From CAYZJR01 sp964503045 (GTDB lineage Bacteria; Cyanobacteriota; Vampirovibrionia; Obscuribacterales; Obscuribacteraceae), in assembly GCA_964503045.1 (NCBI GenBank), contig CAZCZI010000015.1, positions 75,965 to 139,964 on the forward strand: a DNA stretch of 64,000 nt, in the 5' to 3' direction. The translations under genes and the position numbers were made by a program. The notes below the pieces were generated by a model. It saw only the letters and a program-made list of their open reading frames with translations, was not told the origin of the DNA and ran no database searches. Shown piece after piece: positions 42,915-52,200 of the stretch. Numbering within the stretch: position 1 is the stretch's first letter; every line of letters begins with the position of its first letter.

Positions 42915-43790
42915 CTAGATCAACTGTCGTTCGAGTTTCATCAGTTTAAGTCCTTCTGAATAGCCGGGCAGCTCGTAGCCCAAAGCCTTGGCTGCTTTCT
43001 CGGTGCTTAACGTAGCTTTGAGGGGGCGTCTTGCGACCTGTCCCAACTCGCTGCTTGAAACAGGAGTTATCAATTTTGGATCTGCGTTGAAAGTTCTTGC
43101 AATTTCGACAGCAAATTCATAGCGGTTTATTCGATCGCGCCCGCAGACGTTGTAAATTCCCGTGTTATGCGAAACTGCCAGCTCAATAATTGCCCGGGCA
43201 AGGCTCATGTTGTAAGTTGGATTTCCGATTTGATCTGTTGGCACTGGTTGCGGCTTACCTTCTTCCAATCCAGCAAGCATTTGCATTGCAAAGTTCTGTC
43301 CGAGCGTCTCCCATCCGTACACCACAGTCGTGCGCGCGATCAAGTAATCTCGCGAAAGACTTGTAACTACGTGCTCGGAATATACCTTTTGTCGTCCATA
43401 CTCGCTGATTGGGTTAGGTGTATCGTCTTCGCGGTAACCACCCATGGTGCCGTCAAAAACCGCTTCGGCGGAGAAATGAATGAACTTTGCACCGAACCTG
43501 TTTCCAAACTTGACCAGGTTTTTGACGCCGCTTACGTTTGTTCTATAAGCCTCTTCTTTTCTCGTTTCAGCAAGATCTACATTTGATAGAGCGGCACATG
43601 AATAAATAAACTTGGGTCTGGTCTTGAGCATAAGATCGCGAACGCTGCTTTCGTCTGCGATCTCGACTTCAAGCAGTCCTTTTTGAGGGTGCTTTCTGCA
43701 GGTGCCGTAGCACTCATGCCCGAGTGCGCGCAATTGACGCATCAAGGCAGCGCCAATCTGACCTGATGCTCCGACTACCAGATGTCTCAT
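42915..43790 (-). CDS. RmlD-like NAD-dependent nucleotide-sugar reductase (SDR)
   Basis: Reduces a 4-keto nucleotide sugar, like dTDP-4-dehydrorhamnose reductase. The extended-SDR features are a Rossmann loop MRHLVVGASGQIGAALM, the sequence SCAALSNVDLAETRKEEAYR typical of RmlD, and the catalytic YGRQK with preceding Ser in IHFSAEAVFDG. The C-terminal motif QVARRPLKATLSTEKAAKAL is also the RmlD pattern (RP..s.Ls). It starts three bases after the stop of the RfbF-like gene, so the two form an operon. With an RfbF partner its substrate may be CDP-linked, not dTDP-linked (inference). No 4,6-dehydratase is in the window. Confidence 0.87.
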   Translation of the reverse strand: MRHLVVGASGQIGAALMRQLRALGHECYGTCRKHPQKGLLEVEIADESSVRDLMLKTRPKFIYSCAALSNVDLAETRKEEAYRTNVSGVKNLVKFGNRFGAKFIHFSAEAVFDGTMGGYREDDTPNPISEYGRQKVYSEHVVTSLSRDYLIARTTVVYGWETLGQNFAMQMLAGLEEGKPQPVPTDQIGNPTYNMSLARAIIELAVSHNTGIYNVCGRDRINRYEFAVEIARTFNADPKLITPVSSSELGQVARRPLKATLSTEKAAKALGYELPGYSEGLKLMKLERQLI

Positions 43791-43793
43791 CGG

Positions 43794-44567
43794 CTACTTC
43801 CAAGTCTTCCAAGGTGCCGTGCCGCTAGACCACAGTCGCTGCAGGAGATCGACGTCGCGAATGGTGTCCATGCATTGCCAGAATCCATAATGTTTATGTG
43901 ATGCTAGCAAGCCGTCCTTTGCCAACTTCTCCAGCGGATCGCGTTCGAAAATTGTCGAATCGCCGGCGATGTAGTCGCGCACACCAGGCTCGAGAACAAA
44001 GAAGCCACCGTTGATCCAGCCTGAGTCGGTTTGTGGTTTTTCTTCGAATCTCGTCACTTTGCCTTCGACAAGTTCGATTTCGCCAAAGCGGGCAGGCGGT
44101 CTGACCGCGGTCACGGTAGCAAGCCCCTTGTGCTTTTTGTGAACTTCGAGAACTTGATTGATGTCGACGTCAGCGACACCATCGCCATACGTCGCCATGA
44201 AAGTCTCGTTGCCGATGTACTCAGCAACCCGCTTCATACGACCGCCGGTCAATGGAGCGCTTCCGGTGTCAACAAGATGAACGGTCCAATCTTCGATCTC
44301 GCCATAATCTGAAATGGTTACGTCGCCAGTCTTCAGCTTGACTACGAGATTACTTCCGCGCCCTCTGTAGTTGAGGAAATAATCTTTGATCATCTCGCCT
44401 TTATAGCCCAGAGCGATGACAAACTCATTGAACCCAAATTGCGAATAGATTTTCATGACGTGCCAGAGCATAGGTTTTCCACCTATCTCGACCATCGGTT
44501 TGGGCTTTACTTGCGTCTCTTCCTGTAATCTTGTTCCGAGACCGCCTGCAAGAATCGCTACCTTCAT
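43794..44567 (-). CDS. rfbF: Glucose-1-phosphate cytidylyltransferase
   Basis: Makes CDP-glucose from CTP and glucose 1-phosphate, the first step to CDP-dideoxy sugars. The ATG at 44567 gives 257 residues, the exact family size; the longer frame to 44705 adds 46 residues without similarity. The nucleotidyltransferase signature MKVAILAGGLGTRLQEET with KPKPMVEIGGKPMLWH opens it. Later blocks are FVIALGYKGEMIKDYFLNY, TYGDGVADVDI and GWINGGFFVLEPGV, all characteristic of RfbF. The usual next gene, CDP-glucose 4,6-dehydratase (rfbG), is missing and the RmlD-like gene follows instead. Confidence 0.93.
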   Translation of the reverse strand: MKVAILAGGLGTRLQEETQVKPKPMVEIGGKPMLWHVMKIYSQFGFNEFVIALGYKGEMIKDYFLNYRGRGSNLVVKLKTGDVTISDYGEIEDWTVHLVDTGSAPLTGGRMKRVAEYIGNETFMATYGDGVADVDINQVLEVHKKHKGLATVTAVRPPARFGEIELVEGKVTRFEEKPQTDSGWINGGFFVLEPGVRDYIAGDSTIFERDPLEKLAKDGLLASHKHYGFWQCMDTIRDVDLLQRLWSSGTAPWKTWK

Positions 44568-44712
44568 CTCCACTATTTCCTGAAGCTGTAAACGCTTGTT
44601 ACCAGGGCATTTTGGCGCTTTTGCACCATTGTTTTCAAGTCTCGTTATCCTAGCACAATCGTCGGCCAAATCCCTGATGAACAATTCCACTGAGACATCG
44701 GTCAAGCAACTG

Positions 44713-44739
44713 GTAGGGTGCGATGGGTGGGCACCCTAC
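44713..44739. repeat. Palindromic intergenic repeat unit
   Basis: A perfect 9-base inverted repeat (GTAGGGTGC and GCACCCTAC) with a 9-base loop, between the metallopeptidase and rfbF genes. There is no U-tract on the right side for a terminator in the direction of these genes. It looks like a small intergenic palindrome of the REP type; copies elsewhere in the genome are expected but cannot be seen here. Confidence 0.55.
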
Positions 44740-44763
44740 AAAAATCGACGCTTTGCCAAGCGA

Positions 44764-46593
44764 CTACTTTTTCAACCGAACGTAGTTTTGATATAGGTTC
44801 TTAATCGTAGCGTTATCGCGGTCCGTAAGTTGTCTTGGAATGAAATAGTCAGCAAAAAGTACGGGAAACATGATGTCGCCATAAAACGGCGAGTGCCCTG
44901 CGATTCCCAATGAGTGCCCGATTTCATGCAAGCAAACCGACTCCATCAATTGATCGGACGCCGGCTGCATGTGAATTCGATCGAGAGTCAAAATGTAGAT
45001 TTTTGCTGATTTGACGATGCAGTTGTTGGTTTCACTCAAGTAGTACATGAAGTGTGTGACGCCTTGCTCGTTGCCTCGCATCATCTTGGCGCTACTGGGG
45101 TCGGCGGTGAATCGTACTTCAATATTCGCTTCGAATGGATCCGTTACCATCTCAAACGGCAAACGTCCACCTGAAGCGTTGTTCCATGTCTGCAACGCCT
45201 TGATCACAAACCCCTTGAACTGAGGTTTGTATCCGGGTGCATGATAGGACTCTTCGACGTAAAGCTTAAGAGGAATGCGATTCGATGCCCAGCGAATGGT
45301 CTGGGTCGGGCAGGCATGTCTGAGATAGCTGACTTGCGCCTTTCTGTCCGGCAGCGCCTTGATTTTCAAAAATCGCGAGCCGAAGTCATTGTACGGAAAA
45401 TCATCTGATATCAATGTCAATGCGTCTCGTCTCAGAGACTGTCCTCGCTGTCCGTTGTCTCTACTGCCTGCGACTTCAGCAGTTAACTCGACCTCTAAAT
45501 TTGGATCGATTGTCGCCGTTTCGTCTTCAGCCTTTTTAGTTTCTGCAGCAATCAAGTTGTTGAGCGCTACCTTAAGCGGCTCGATTCGAGCCACGGCTTG
45601 TTGATACATGCCCCTGGTTTCGACAGTGTTGTAGAGCTTGGCTGCTGACTCCCACTTCGTCAAATCTTGCGCTCTGTCTTTCAGTTTGCACACGGCATTG
45701 ATTTCGACGGCTGGAAAATGCGCTTTATCCAACTTCCATGCTTCGCCATATTCAGAAATCGCATCGTCGTAATCGCCCTTGGTCACTGCCTCACGGGCAA
45801 GTGCCAACCGCACTTTGTAGTCTTTTGGATCTTTGCCGGCGGCTCGCAAAAGCTCGTTTAGCTTCTCTCGCGATTTGTCACGCAATGGGTCTACGATCAG
45901 AAGCTTGTGATAGATTTTTATCGCATCATCTGCTTGTTTTTCTTTTGCAACGTGTGCATATGCTTTCACCAAAGCATCTTTGACACGCCCATCGTGTGGT
46001 GTCAGCGAAAATGCTTTTTCCAACTTTTCGATTGCGCCACTATAGTTCCCGCTGGATTTTTCCCTTGCTGCATCATCAAGCAGCTTTGCAGTCTCATTCA
46101 GCTTTGCCGCTGATGGTCGGGAATAGCCTGACTCTGTGGGTGGTTGATAGTCACTGCAATACTCCACTTCAACGTCGACGTATTCGGCAGGAATTGACGC
46201 CGGAATTTCCGGAAACTTGCCGCCATAGTAAACCGTGTCTTCGGCTGATTGGTTGACTGCTTCAATGTCAGAGCGGTCGGGGGACTCGACCCAAGAGACT
46301 CTGCCGTCCCTGTGAATTCTGAAACGCACAGACACCACTTGGTTGTCGCCTTTAGCAGGAAACCAGTTGCGTTCTATGTGTTTTTTGACCCTTTCCAGAA
46401 AGTCCTTCGCATCGGGTGTTTGAAAAATGGCTGGGTTAAAACCAGTCTTTTTGACAGCAGCCTGAGGCTTTCCGGCTGGCTTTTTCGCGTGTGCTACCGG
46501 AGCCGCACCGGCTGGACTTAAGACGCCACCAAGCAAGCAAAACCCAAGTGCAGCAGCAATCCAAGCTTTACTGACACGCAACTTTGAACTCAT
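44764..46593 (-). CDS. Exported TonB-C-like / TPR / matrixin-like metallopeptidase
   Basis: A 609-residue fusion. A signal peptide (WIAAALGFCLLGGVLSPAGA) begins at about residue 10. Residues 50-150 resemble a TonB C-terminal domain (FLERVKKHIERNWFPAKGDN, then VVSVRFRIHRDGRVSWVESP). Residues about 170-350 contain TPR-like helices (YSGAIEKLEKAFSLTPHDGR). The C-terminal 190 residues are a metzincin-type peptidase with the zinc site HEIGHSLGIAGHS, preceded by KAYIL-like strands and followed by DIMFPV, the Met-turn. The overall domain order is unusual. The gene stands alone, divergent from the ABC transporter operon at 46802. Confidence 0.83.
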   Translation of the reverse strand: MSSKLRVSKAWIAAALGFCLLGGVLSPAGAAPVAHAKKPAGKPQAAVKKTGFNPAIFQTPDAKDFLERVKKHIERNWFPAKGDNQVVSVRFRIHRDGRVSWVESPDRSDIEAVNQSAEDTVYYGGKFPEIPASIPAEYVDVEVEYCSDYQPPTESGYSRPSAAKLNETAKLLDDAAREKSSGNYSGAIEKLEKAFSLTPHDGRVKDALVKAYAHVAKEKQADDAIKIYHKLLIVDPLRDKSREKLNELLRAAGKDPKDYKVRLALAREAVTKGDYDDAISEYGEAWKLDKAHFPAVEINAVCKLKDRAQDLTKWESAAKLYNTVETRGMYQQAVARIEPLKVALNNLIAAETKKAEDETATIDPNLEVELTAEVAGSRDNGQRGQSLRRDALTLISDDFPYNDFGSRFLKIKALPDRKAQVSYLRHACPTQTIRWASNRIPLKLYVEESYHAPGYKPQFKGFVIKALQTWNNASGGRLPFEMVTDPFEANIEVRFTADPSSAKMMRGNEQGVTHFMYYLSETNNCIVKSAKIYILTLDRIHMQPASDQLMESVCLHEIGHSLGIAGHSPFYGDIMFPVLFADYFIPRQLTDRDNATIKNLYQNYVRLKK

Positions 46594-46801
46594 TCCTTAT
46601 TCCATGTATGAAAGTTCGGCCGACGCTCCCTATACACCACGGCAATGCGGTCCCCAAACCTCAGGGTTAATCCCAGTGCACTACTAAATGCAAATTTGTA
46701 TTCTTTTGCGAATCAACCGCTTTGCAACCCGTTACCAATTTTGTCTGTTCTGTATGTCACATACCGCCCTGAGCTGTTTAAGGGTGTTACAGGATACATA
46801 A

Positions 46802-47779
46802 ATGCCAACAAACGAACCTAATTCACCCGCCGTTGAAGTCAAAGAGCTCCGAAAGACTTACAAGAACGGCGATGTTTCAGCGCTCAACGGAGTAACTTTC
46901 GAGGTCGCGAAAGGCGAAATTTTTGGATTAATCGGTCCCAACGGTGCCGGCAAAACTACATTAATCGGATGTCTTTTAGCGTTGCTCAAACCTGATTCGG
47001 GTGAGGTTAAAATTCTCGGAAAACCCGTTGATTCTGTGGGAGTGCGGCGAATCACCGGTTATGTGCCGGAGCGATCTGATTTCGAACATTGGATGACGGC
47101 CAGGCAGTTTCTCAGTTTTCATCACGGCTTGGCTAAGCGTGACCCGCGACACAAGGACGAAGAGATAGATCATGCTCTGACTTTGGTGGAGTTGCCGTCA
47201 TCGGTTTGGAATCGCAGATTGCAGACATACTCTCGAGGAATGCTCCAGAGACTCAACTTGGCGCAGCTCGTCTTGGGAAAACCTCAAGTCGCTCTTCTGG
47301 ATGAACCGACCTTGGGGCTTGATCCCACCGGCGTTGCCGTGGTGCGAAAGATCATAGAAACCATGCGCGAGCAAGGCACGACCGCAATCATAAATTCGCA
47401 CCAACTCGATGAGATCGAGCGTCTGTGCGATCGAGTCGCATTTATCAAACAAGGAACCATCGCATCGATCGAAACGCTCAAAGGCGGTTTGATCTTGGAC
47501 TACAAACTGTTTGTTCGATGGTCCGAAAACTCTTTGAATGGAACCCTTCAATCCGCAGTCTCGCAAGCCGCAAACTCTTCCTCTACCACTGTAGATGAGT
47601 GCAATCATGAATGGGGTCGCTTCAAGGTGAAAGACGCTACTACCGCATCACTTCTGTTGAAAGAACTGATTGCCCGCGGCGTTCCAGTGGAAGAAGCGGT
47701 GCCGGAAAGAACTCGTCTGGAGCAACTGTTTACACCTCAATGCAACACCGATGATAACGGAGGCAATCAAAATGATTAA
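46802..47779 (+). CDS. ABC transporter ATP-binding protein
   Basis: ATPase of an ABC exporter or of a gliding/secretion-type complex. Walker A is GLIGPNGAGKTTLIG at about 43-57, the signature is YSRGMLQRLNLAQL (SRGM in place of SGGQ, normal in this subfamily), and Walker B is VALLDEPTLGLD. The switch His is in IINSHQLDEIERL. The C-terminal 90 residues after the nucleotide domain are a small beta-alpha region common in ABC-2 type ATPases. A ribosome site AGGA precedes the ATG. The permease gene starts 8 bases inside its end, so the pair is translationally coupled. Cargo unknown. Confidence 0.93.
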   Translation: MPTNEPNSPAVEVKELRKTYKNGDVSALNGVTFEVAKGEIFGLIGPNGAGKTTLIGCLLALLKPDSGEVKILGKPVDSVGVRRITGYVPERSDFEHWMTARQFLSFHHGLAKRDPRHKDEEIDHALTLVELPSSVWNRRLQTYSRGMLQRLNLAQLVLGKPQVALLDEPTLGLDPTGVAVVRKIIETMREQGTTAIINSHQLDEIERLCDRVAFIKQGTIASIETLKGGLILDYKLFVRWSENSLNGTLQSAVSQAANSSSTTVDECNHEWGRFKVKDATTASLLLKELIARGVPVEEAVPERTRLEQLFTPQCNTDDNGGNQND

Positions 47780-48572
47780 CTCCACCATTGTTCGTTTCAC
47801 CACCATGTCGGCTTGCCTCGACCCATTGAAGCTGGTCTACGTTGCCATGCTCGGGTTCGTCATGCCTATAGGCATGAAAACAGCATCAATGCTGCATGGT
47901 GCCGCAGACTCCCAAACTTTCGAAATGCTCACCGGGAAAGTCGGTGTCGCCTTCGTCTTGATGGTTTTGTGTTTGGGACTGGCAGGCAACTCTTCAACAC
48001 AGGGTCGCGGCGGCGAATATCTTGCGCTTGTATTCTCGCGCCCGGTCACAAGATGCGAGTACGTGATCAGCAAGTGGGTGACAATCGCTATCATTGGCGG
48101 CACTCTTGCCGGAGTTCAAAATCTGATTGTGGCGGCAATTGGATTTGTCTTTGGTGAAGCAATTACCTGGCAAGCCCTAATGTGCATGGTGTTGGAACGT
48201 TTTATGGATGCCGCCTTGATTTCGGCAGCCATGATTCTGTCCATGCTGAATCGTAACTATGTCTTTCAGATTGTTTCCATCCTCGGCTTTTATATTTGGC
48301 TCGCAGGACAAACTATTCCACCTGTCAGCGTAGCAGGAATCAGTACCGGCGGCATCGAAGACGTTTCGATTGAAGCCACGAAGTTTATGTTGAGCATGTC
48401 ACAGTATATTGCCGACCTGATACTGCCGACGGTGAACATTTACGACATGATCAATGGTTCCACTTTGTTTTCATTCACACCGTTGATTGCATATTTTTCG
48501 GCAGTCACACTCTACTTGGCTTACGCAATCGCCGTGATCAACCGCAGGGAGTTCTTCTATGGCTCGAACTGA
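47772..48572 (+). CDS. ABC-2 type transporter permease
   Basis: Membrane subunit for the preceding ATPase. I use the ATG at 47772, which has a strong Shine-Dalgarno (GGAGG, 8-base spacing at 47759-47763); the longer frame from 47670 reads the ATPase tail in another frame. The 266 residues hold six predicted helices (LVYVAMLGFVMPIGMKT, VGVAFVLMVLCLGLAGN, IIGGTLAGVQNLIVAAIGFV and others). The sequence YLALVFSRPVTRCEYVISKW after helix 2 is typical of ABC-2 permeases. Its last 14 bases overlap the thioredoxin-like gene. Confidence 0.85.
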   Translation: MINSTIVRFTTMSACLDPLKLVYVAMLGFVMPIGMKTASMLHGAADSQTFEMLTGKVGVAFVLMVLCLGLAGNSSTQGRGGEYLALVFSRPVTRCEYVISKWVTIAIIGGTLAGVQNLIVAAIGFVFGEAITWQALMCMVLERFMDAALISAAMILSMLNRNYVFQIVSILGFYIWLAGQTIPPVSVAGISTGGIEDVSIEATKFMLSMSQYIADLILPTVNIYDMINGSTLFSFTPLIAYFSAVTLYLAYAIAVINRREFFYGSN

Positions 48573-49212
48573 TGATAGCAAGTCCGTCATTGCCACACCT
48601 CAGGCTCTTGTTTTACTCGCCGGTGCTTTGCTGGTTCTGAGAGTTGCAGACATAGCGGTTAACTTCGGTCATGCTGCCGAACCTCCACGCACGGTTGGCT
48701 GGCAGACTACGGCCATGCTCGAGGAAGTTCCACCCAGAGATAGAAACAACGCCGTCAAGCCTGTTTCCGAACTCTCACCCGAGAGCCAGGAAGAGCTTAA
48801 GAAGATGCTGGCCTCTTGCCGAGAAACGAAGAAAACTTTGTTGCTGCAGTTTTATGCACATTGGTCAGATCCGTGCAAGAAGATGGAGGCCTCTTCGCTG
48901 AGCAATACACAAGTCAAAGAAATCATCAGCCACAATTTCATTCCTGTGCGCGTTACCGACAAGATGAAGGAGTATGGAAAGAATCCAAAGTTCGTCAGCG
49001 AGCTTCAAAAACGCTATCGCATTTTTGCATTCCCGACTCTACTTGTGGTTGGCTATGACGGAGAACCAGTTGCTACACTGGTCGGCAACTGTTCTTCGCT
49101 TACCACGTATCGATTTTTGAGCAGAACGGTATATTCGTTGAATGCCTCGCAACCCATGCGGCACCGAACTGCACAAGCTGTCGATTCTGGAGTCGTAGCC
49201 GGGTCGTCGTGA
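48559..49212 (+). CDS. Membrane-anchored thioredoxin-like protein with single-Cys active site
   Basis: 217 residues. An N-terminal helix (ALVLLAGALLVLRVADIAVN) anchors a thioredoxin-fold domain (about 75-190) in the periplasm. The fold is shown by TLLLQFYAHWSDPCKKMEAS and by the cis-Pro loop in RIFAFPTLLVVGYDGEPVAT. Where classical thioredoxins have WCxxC, this one has WSDPC, so only the second Cys remains. It cannot be a normal two-Cys reductase, but may act as a monothiol or binding protein. It overlaps the permease gene by 14 bases, placing it in the transporter operon. Confidence 0.85.
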   Translation: MARTDDSKSVIATPQALVLLAGALLVLRVADIAVNFGHAAEPPRTVGWQTTAMLEEVPPRDRNNAVKPVSELSPESQEELKKMLASCRETKKTLLLQFYAHWSDPCKKMEASSLSNTQVKEIISHNFIPVRVTDKMKEYGKNPKFVSELQKRYRIFAFPTLLVVGYDGEPVATLVGNCSSLTTYRFLSRTVYSLNASQPMRHRTAQAVDSGVVAGSS

Positions 49213-49271
49213 GTACAACCTCCAAATCACGTCTATAATGAAAGCCGACACTCTCGTCTGTCTGGAATCGT

Positions 49272-50399
49272 GTGACGCGCTTGAAGGCTCACAATTATCA
49301 GTCTCGCATAACGGTAATCGCTGTTTCCATCGTTTCTTGCTTATCTGGGTGCGGCGAATCGGACAAACTACCTGCGCCAACAACACAGGCGCCGCCGGCC
49401 GAAGCCGCTGTAGTTACTAAGCAGATTGGCACAGCGGGCTCATTGACCGACATGCGAGACAAAAATGCTCTAATGGCGGAAGTCGAAAGACAGGTGAGGA
49501 AATCCACTGGTGGACGCACGCCGACTGCTAACGATTATGCAAAATACGGAGCTTTTTTAAAACACACGAACGATTTCGAGAGCGCTGTCATAGCTGCAGG
49601 GCTAGCCTTGAAGTTAGATCCGAATTGCGCGGAAGCTTATCTCGTGCGTGGCGCTGCCATGTACTACTCCACTGAAAATCTCTCTGAAGAACAGATGAAA
49701 GACTTGCAAAAGGCATCCAAGCTCATGCCTACCAACGCCGAGGCACATCGGTTGCTTGGAAATATGTATGCGGCAAGGAAAGAATACAAGCGGTCCGTCG
49801 ACGAGTTCACAATCGCAATTAAGCTTTCACAAGGCGATCGCGATTTGTTTAGACACCGAGCCGCGGCATACTCAGCCATCGGACAAAAAGAACAGGCACT
49901 CAACGACCTGGACATGTTCATTAAACAAAAAGTCAACAGTCCGATAGGATATCACCTCAAAGCTGGGATCTTTGAGGGGATGCACAGAGACAAAGATGCA
50001 ATCGCGTGCTACGACAATGCGATAAAGTACGCAAACTCGCGAGATTTGGACGGAATTCTCGGATTGCGCAAAGAGCGCGGGCGCTTGTTAGCAAAGTATG
50101 GGAATTACAAGGAAGCCCAACAAGACTTCTGCTCTGTGCTCGAGACCGATCCAGATGATGAAGACGCTTATAGCATGCGGGGCGATACTTATAGCATGAT
50201 GGGGAAATACGAGGACGCCATTGGCGACTTTACCAAGGCAATAGAAAAGTCTCCCAGCGGCTATAGACGACTAAACTTCGAGAAGCGCAGCAGAGCTTAT
50301 TCCAAGCTCGGAAAGTTAGACCTTGCCAACGCTGATCTGGAAAAGGCGAAACAAGAGCGCGAGCGCCCAGCTGAAGAAAAGATCTATGAGCTCAAGTGA
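49272..50399 (+). CDS. TPR lipoprotein
   Basis: Function unknown. Start is a GTG. The N-terminus is a lipoprotein signal with a lipobox (VSIVSCLSGCGESDK), so Cys27 should be acylated and the protein tethered to a membrane. About eight TPR units fill residues 80-360 (YGAFLKHTNDFESAVIAAGL, YKRSVDEFTIAIKLSQGDRD, YEDAIGDFTKAIEKSPSGYR). It follows the transporter operon by 59 bases on the same strand and may be part of it. Such lipoproteins often hold multi-protein complexes in the envelope. Confidence 0.83.
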   Translation: MTRLKAHNYQSRITVIAVSIVSCLSGCGESDKLPAPTTQAPPAEAAVVTKQIGTAGSLTDMRDKNALMAEVERQVRKSTGGRTPTANDYAKYGAFLKHTNDFESAVIAAGLALKLDPNCAEAYLVRGAAMYYSTENLSEEQMKDLQKASKLMPTNAEAHRLLGNMYAARKEYKRSVDEFTIAIKLSQGDRDLFRHRAAAYSAIGQKEQALNDLDMFIKQKVNSPIGYHLKAGIFEGMHRDKDAIACYDNAIKYANSRDLDGILGLRKERGRLLAKYGNYKEAQQDFCSVLETDPDDEDAYSMRGDTYSMMGKYEDAIGDFTKAIEKSPSGYRRLNFEKRSRAYSKLGKLDLANADLEKAKQERERPAEEKIYELK

Positions 50400-50417
50400 C
50401 AGGCAAAAAGTAAGTCA

Positions 50418-51863
50418 TCAAGGAAGAATTATCCAGAATTTGCTCCCTTTGCCAATTTCCGAAAGTATCCCAATTGTTCCGCCATGAGCTTCCACAAGTC
50501 CCTTGCATATGGCCAAGCCTAAACCTTTGCCTCCTTTTTCTTTGTCGTCGGCAGTACTGGTTTGTCGGAAACGCTCGAAAATCTTCGCCTGCAATTCCGC
50601 TTCTACTCCTGGTCCTTCGTCGGAAATGGTGACTTTAGTTTTCTCTTGTTCTTTCGCGACAGAAATTTCAACACGGCCTTTATCAGGTGAATACTTGATC
50701 GCGTTGGACAGAATGTTGACAAATACTTGGCGAAGCCTATCAACATCGCATTTCACGGTTGCACTCTCATTTGCCTCGACAATCTCAATTCCGCGCGACT
50801 CTGCCTGCGGGCGTACTACGTCGATCGCCTCGCTCAACAGTTCCAAAATATCTGCCTCAACCAGATCAAGCTCCAACTTTCCTGCATCTATGCGGTGCAG
50901 ATCGAGAAGTTCGTTTAAAAGGCTGACGACCTGTGTAATACTTCGCCGAGCAATAGACAAGTCCTTGGTTAGGCGATCGGGGTTAACACCGCGTTCCATC
51001 AACTGCAACGTGGTGGTCACCGAAGTTAGTGGCGTCCGGATATCGTGACTGACCATCTCGAGAAACTCGCGTTTTACTCTGTCTGCATTTTGTCTTGCCT
51101 CCGCCATATCTCTGAAAGACTCGTCCAGATGAGCGATCTCATCGGCACCTCCGACTTTTGGGAGCAGTTCGCGACCATCCGACAGCCGCACAGTATTCTC
51201 CACCAAGCTCGCCAATCGCTTAGTGGTGCTCCGATTAAAGACGATAGTCAAAACAATTGCTATGGCGATGTTCATACCAATGCCGATAAGGAGTGCTATT
51301 TGCACTGCCTTTGTCAGTGTCTGTTCCATCGCCGGATCTCTGACCGGCATTTTCTTTTCTTCATTGGCCAAAAGATCTTCCATAGATGAGGCCAAATCGT
51401 TTACCGAAGTTTCGATTCGATCTCTTTCGTCCTTATCCACAATCAAAGATGCGACAGAACCTTCGGTGTCTGCTCTCTTTTTTGCCTCGTTGAACAGAGC
51501 CAGTGCCTTCTGCCCAGCCGCCTGAATCTTCAACATCGCTTGCGATTGATCGGCGTCGTCAGCTACGAGGTCTCTGAGATGCTGCATTTCTTTGGGAATC
51601 TTGTCGATTGCTCTGTTATAGCTGTGTTCAAATACTTTGCTTTTACTTAGGTTGTATGCAACCAGGTTTGTGCAGGCGTCATATGCGAGTTTAGTAACCA
51701 GGTTGCCTGTCTTTGCAATATTTTCTCCGCGCGTCGCCTTTCTCACCTCGACTTCAGCTTGCCCGAGCAAAAATCCGAGAACAGCAATAAAAATCAACTC
51801 GGCACCAAGAGGAATGGCGACGAGCAAAAGTGCTTTTTGTGCGAGCGACAGTTTTAGTTTCAT
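50418..51863 (-). CDS. Membrane sensor histidine kinase
   Basis: Sensor of a two-component system. I start at the ATG at 51863 (MKLKLSLAQKALLLV), just before the first membrane helix; upstream in-frame ATG at 51905 is possible. The layout is: helix 1 near 10-32, a periplasmic helical sensor to about 180, helix 2 (ALLIGIGMNIAIAIVLTIVF), a HAMP-like linker, dimerisation helix with the phospho-acceptor in FLEMVSHDIRTPLTSV, and ATPase domain with N-box NILSNAIKYSPDKG, G1 DEGPGVEAELQAKIFERF and G2 GGKGLGLAICKGLVEAHGG. No response regulator is adjacent; the nearest is at 54360. Confidence 0.93.
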   Translation of the reverse strand: MKLKLSLAQKALLLVAIPLGAELIFIAVLGFLLGQAEVEVRKATRGENIAKTGNLVTKLAYDACTNLVAYNLSKSKVFEHSYNRAIDKIPKEMQHLRDLVADDADQSQAMLKIQAAGQKALALFNEAKKRADTEGSVASLIVDKDERDRIETSVNDLASSMEDLLANEEKKMPVRDPAMEQTLTKAVQIALLIGIGMNIAIAIVLTIVFNRSTTKRLASLVENTVRLSDGRELLPKVGGADEIAHLDESFRDMAEARQNADRVKREFLEMVSHDIRTPLTSVTTTLQLMERGVNPDRLTKDLSIARRSITQVVSLLNELLDLHRIDAGKLELDLVEADILELLSEAIDVVRPQAESRGIEIVEANESATVKCDVDRLRQVFVNILSNAIKYSPDKGRVEISVAKEQEKTKVTISDEGPGVEAELQAKIFERFRQTSTADDKEKGGKGLGLAICKGLVEAHGGTIGILSEIGKGSKFWIILP

Positions 51864-52200
51864 CCAGAATTGGGATCTTTTTCTTTGTATGCGAATAAGC
51901 AGCATCGTACCGCACGGAGAGGCCGAACAAAAGGCGCCACACGGCAAAACTGAGCTTGGCAGCATGTGAATTCTTTGTGTCTTACGAAATTCTTATGACT
52001 GGCAAATATTGTGGGTGCTGTAAGAGCCGACCGAATTTACCATTCCAAATCATTCGAATCACTCGAATCGATTCTTACAGTCCGTGTAACTAACGTGCTG
52101 ACATTTCCGGAGAAAAAGTAACGACCGCAGTTACACACACTTTGGAGACCTAGGGATTTGAATCGATTAACACCCACACCCGATAGAGAGGATTACTACT

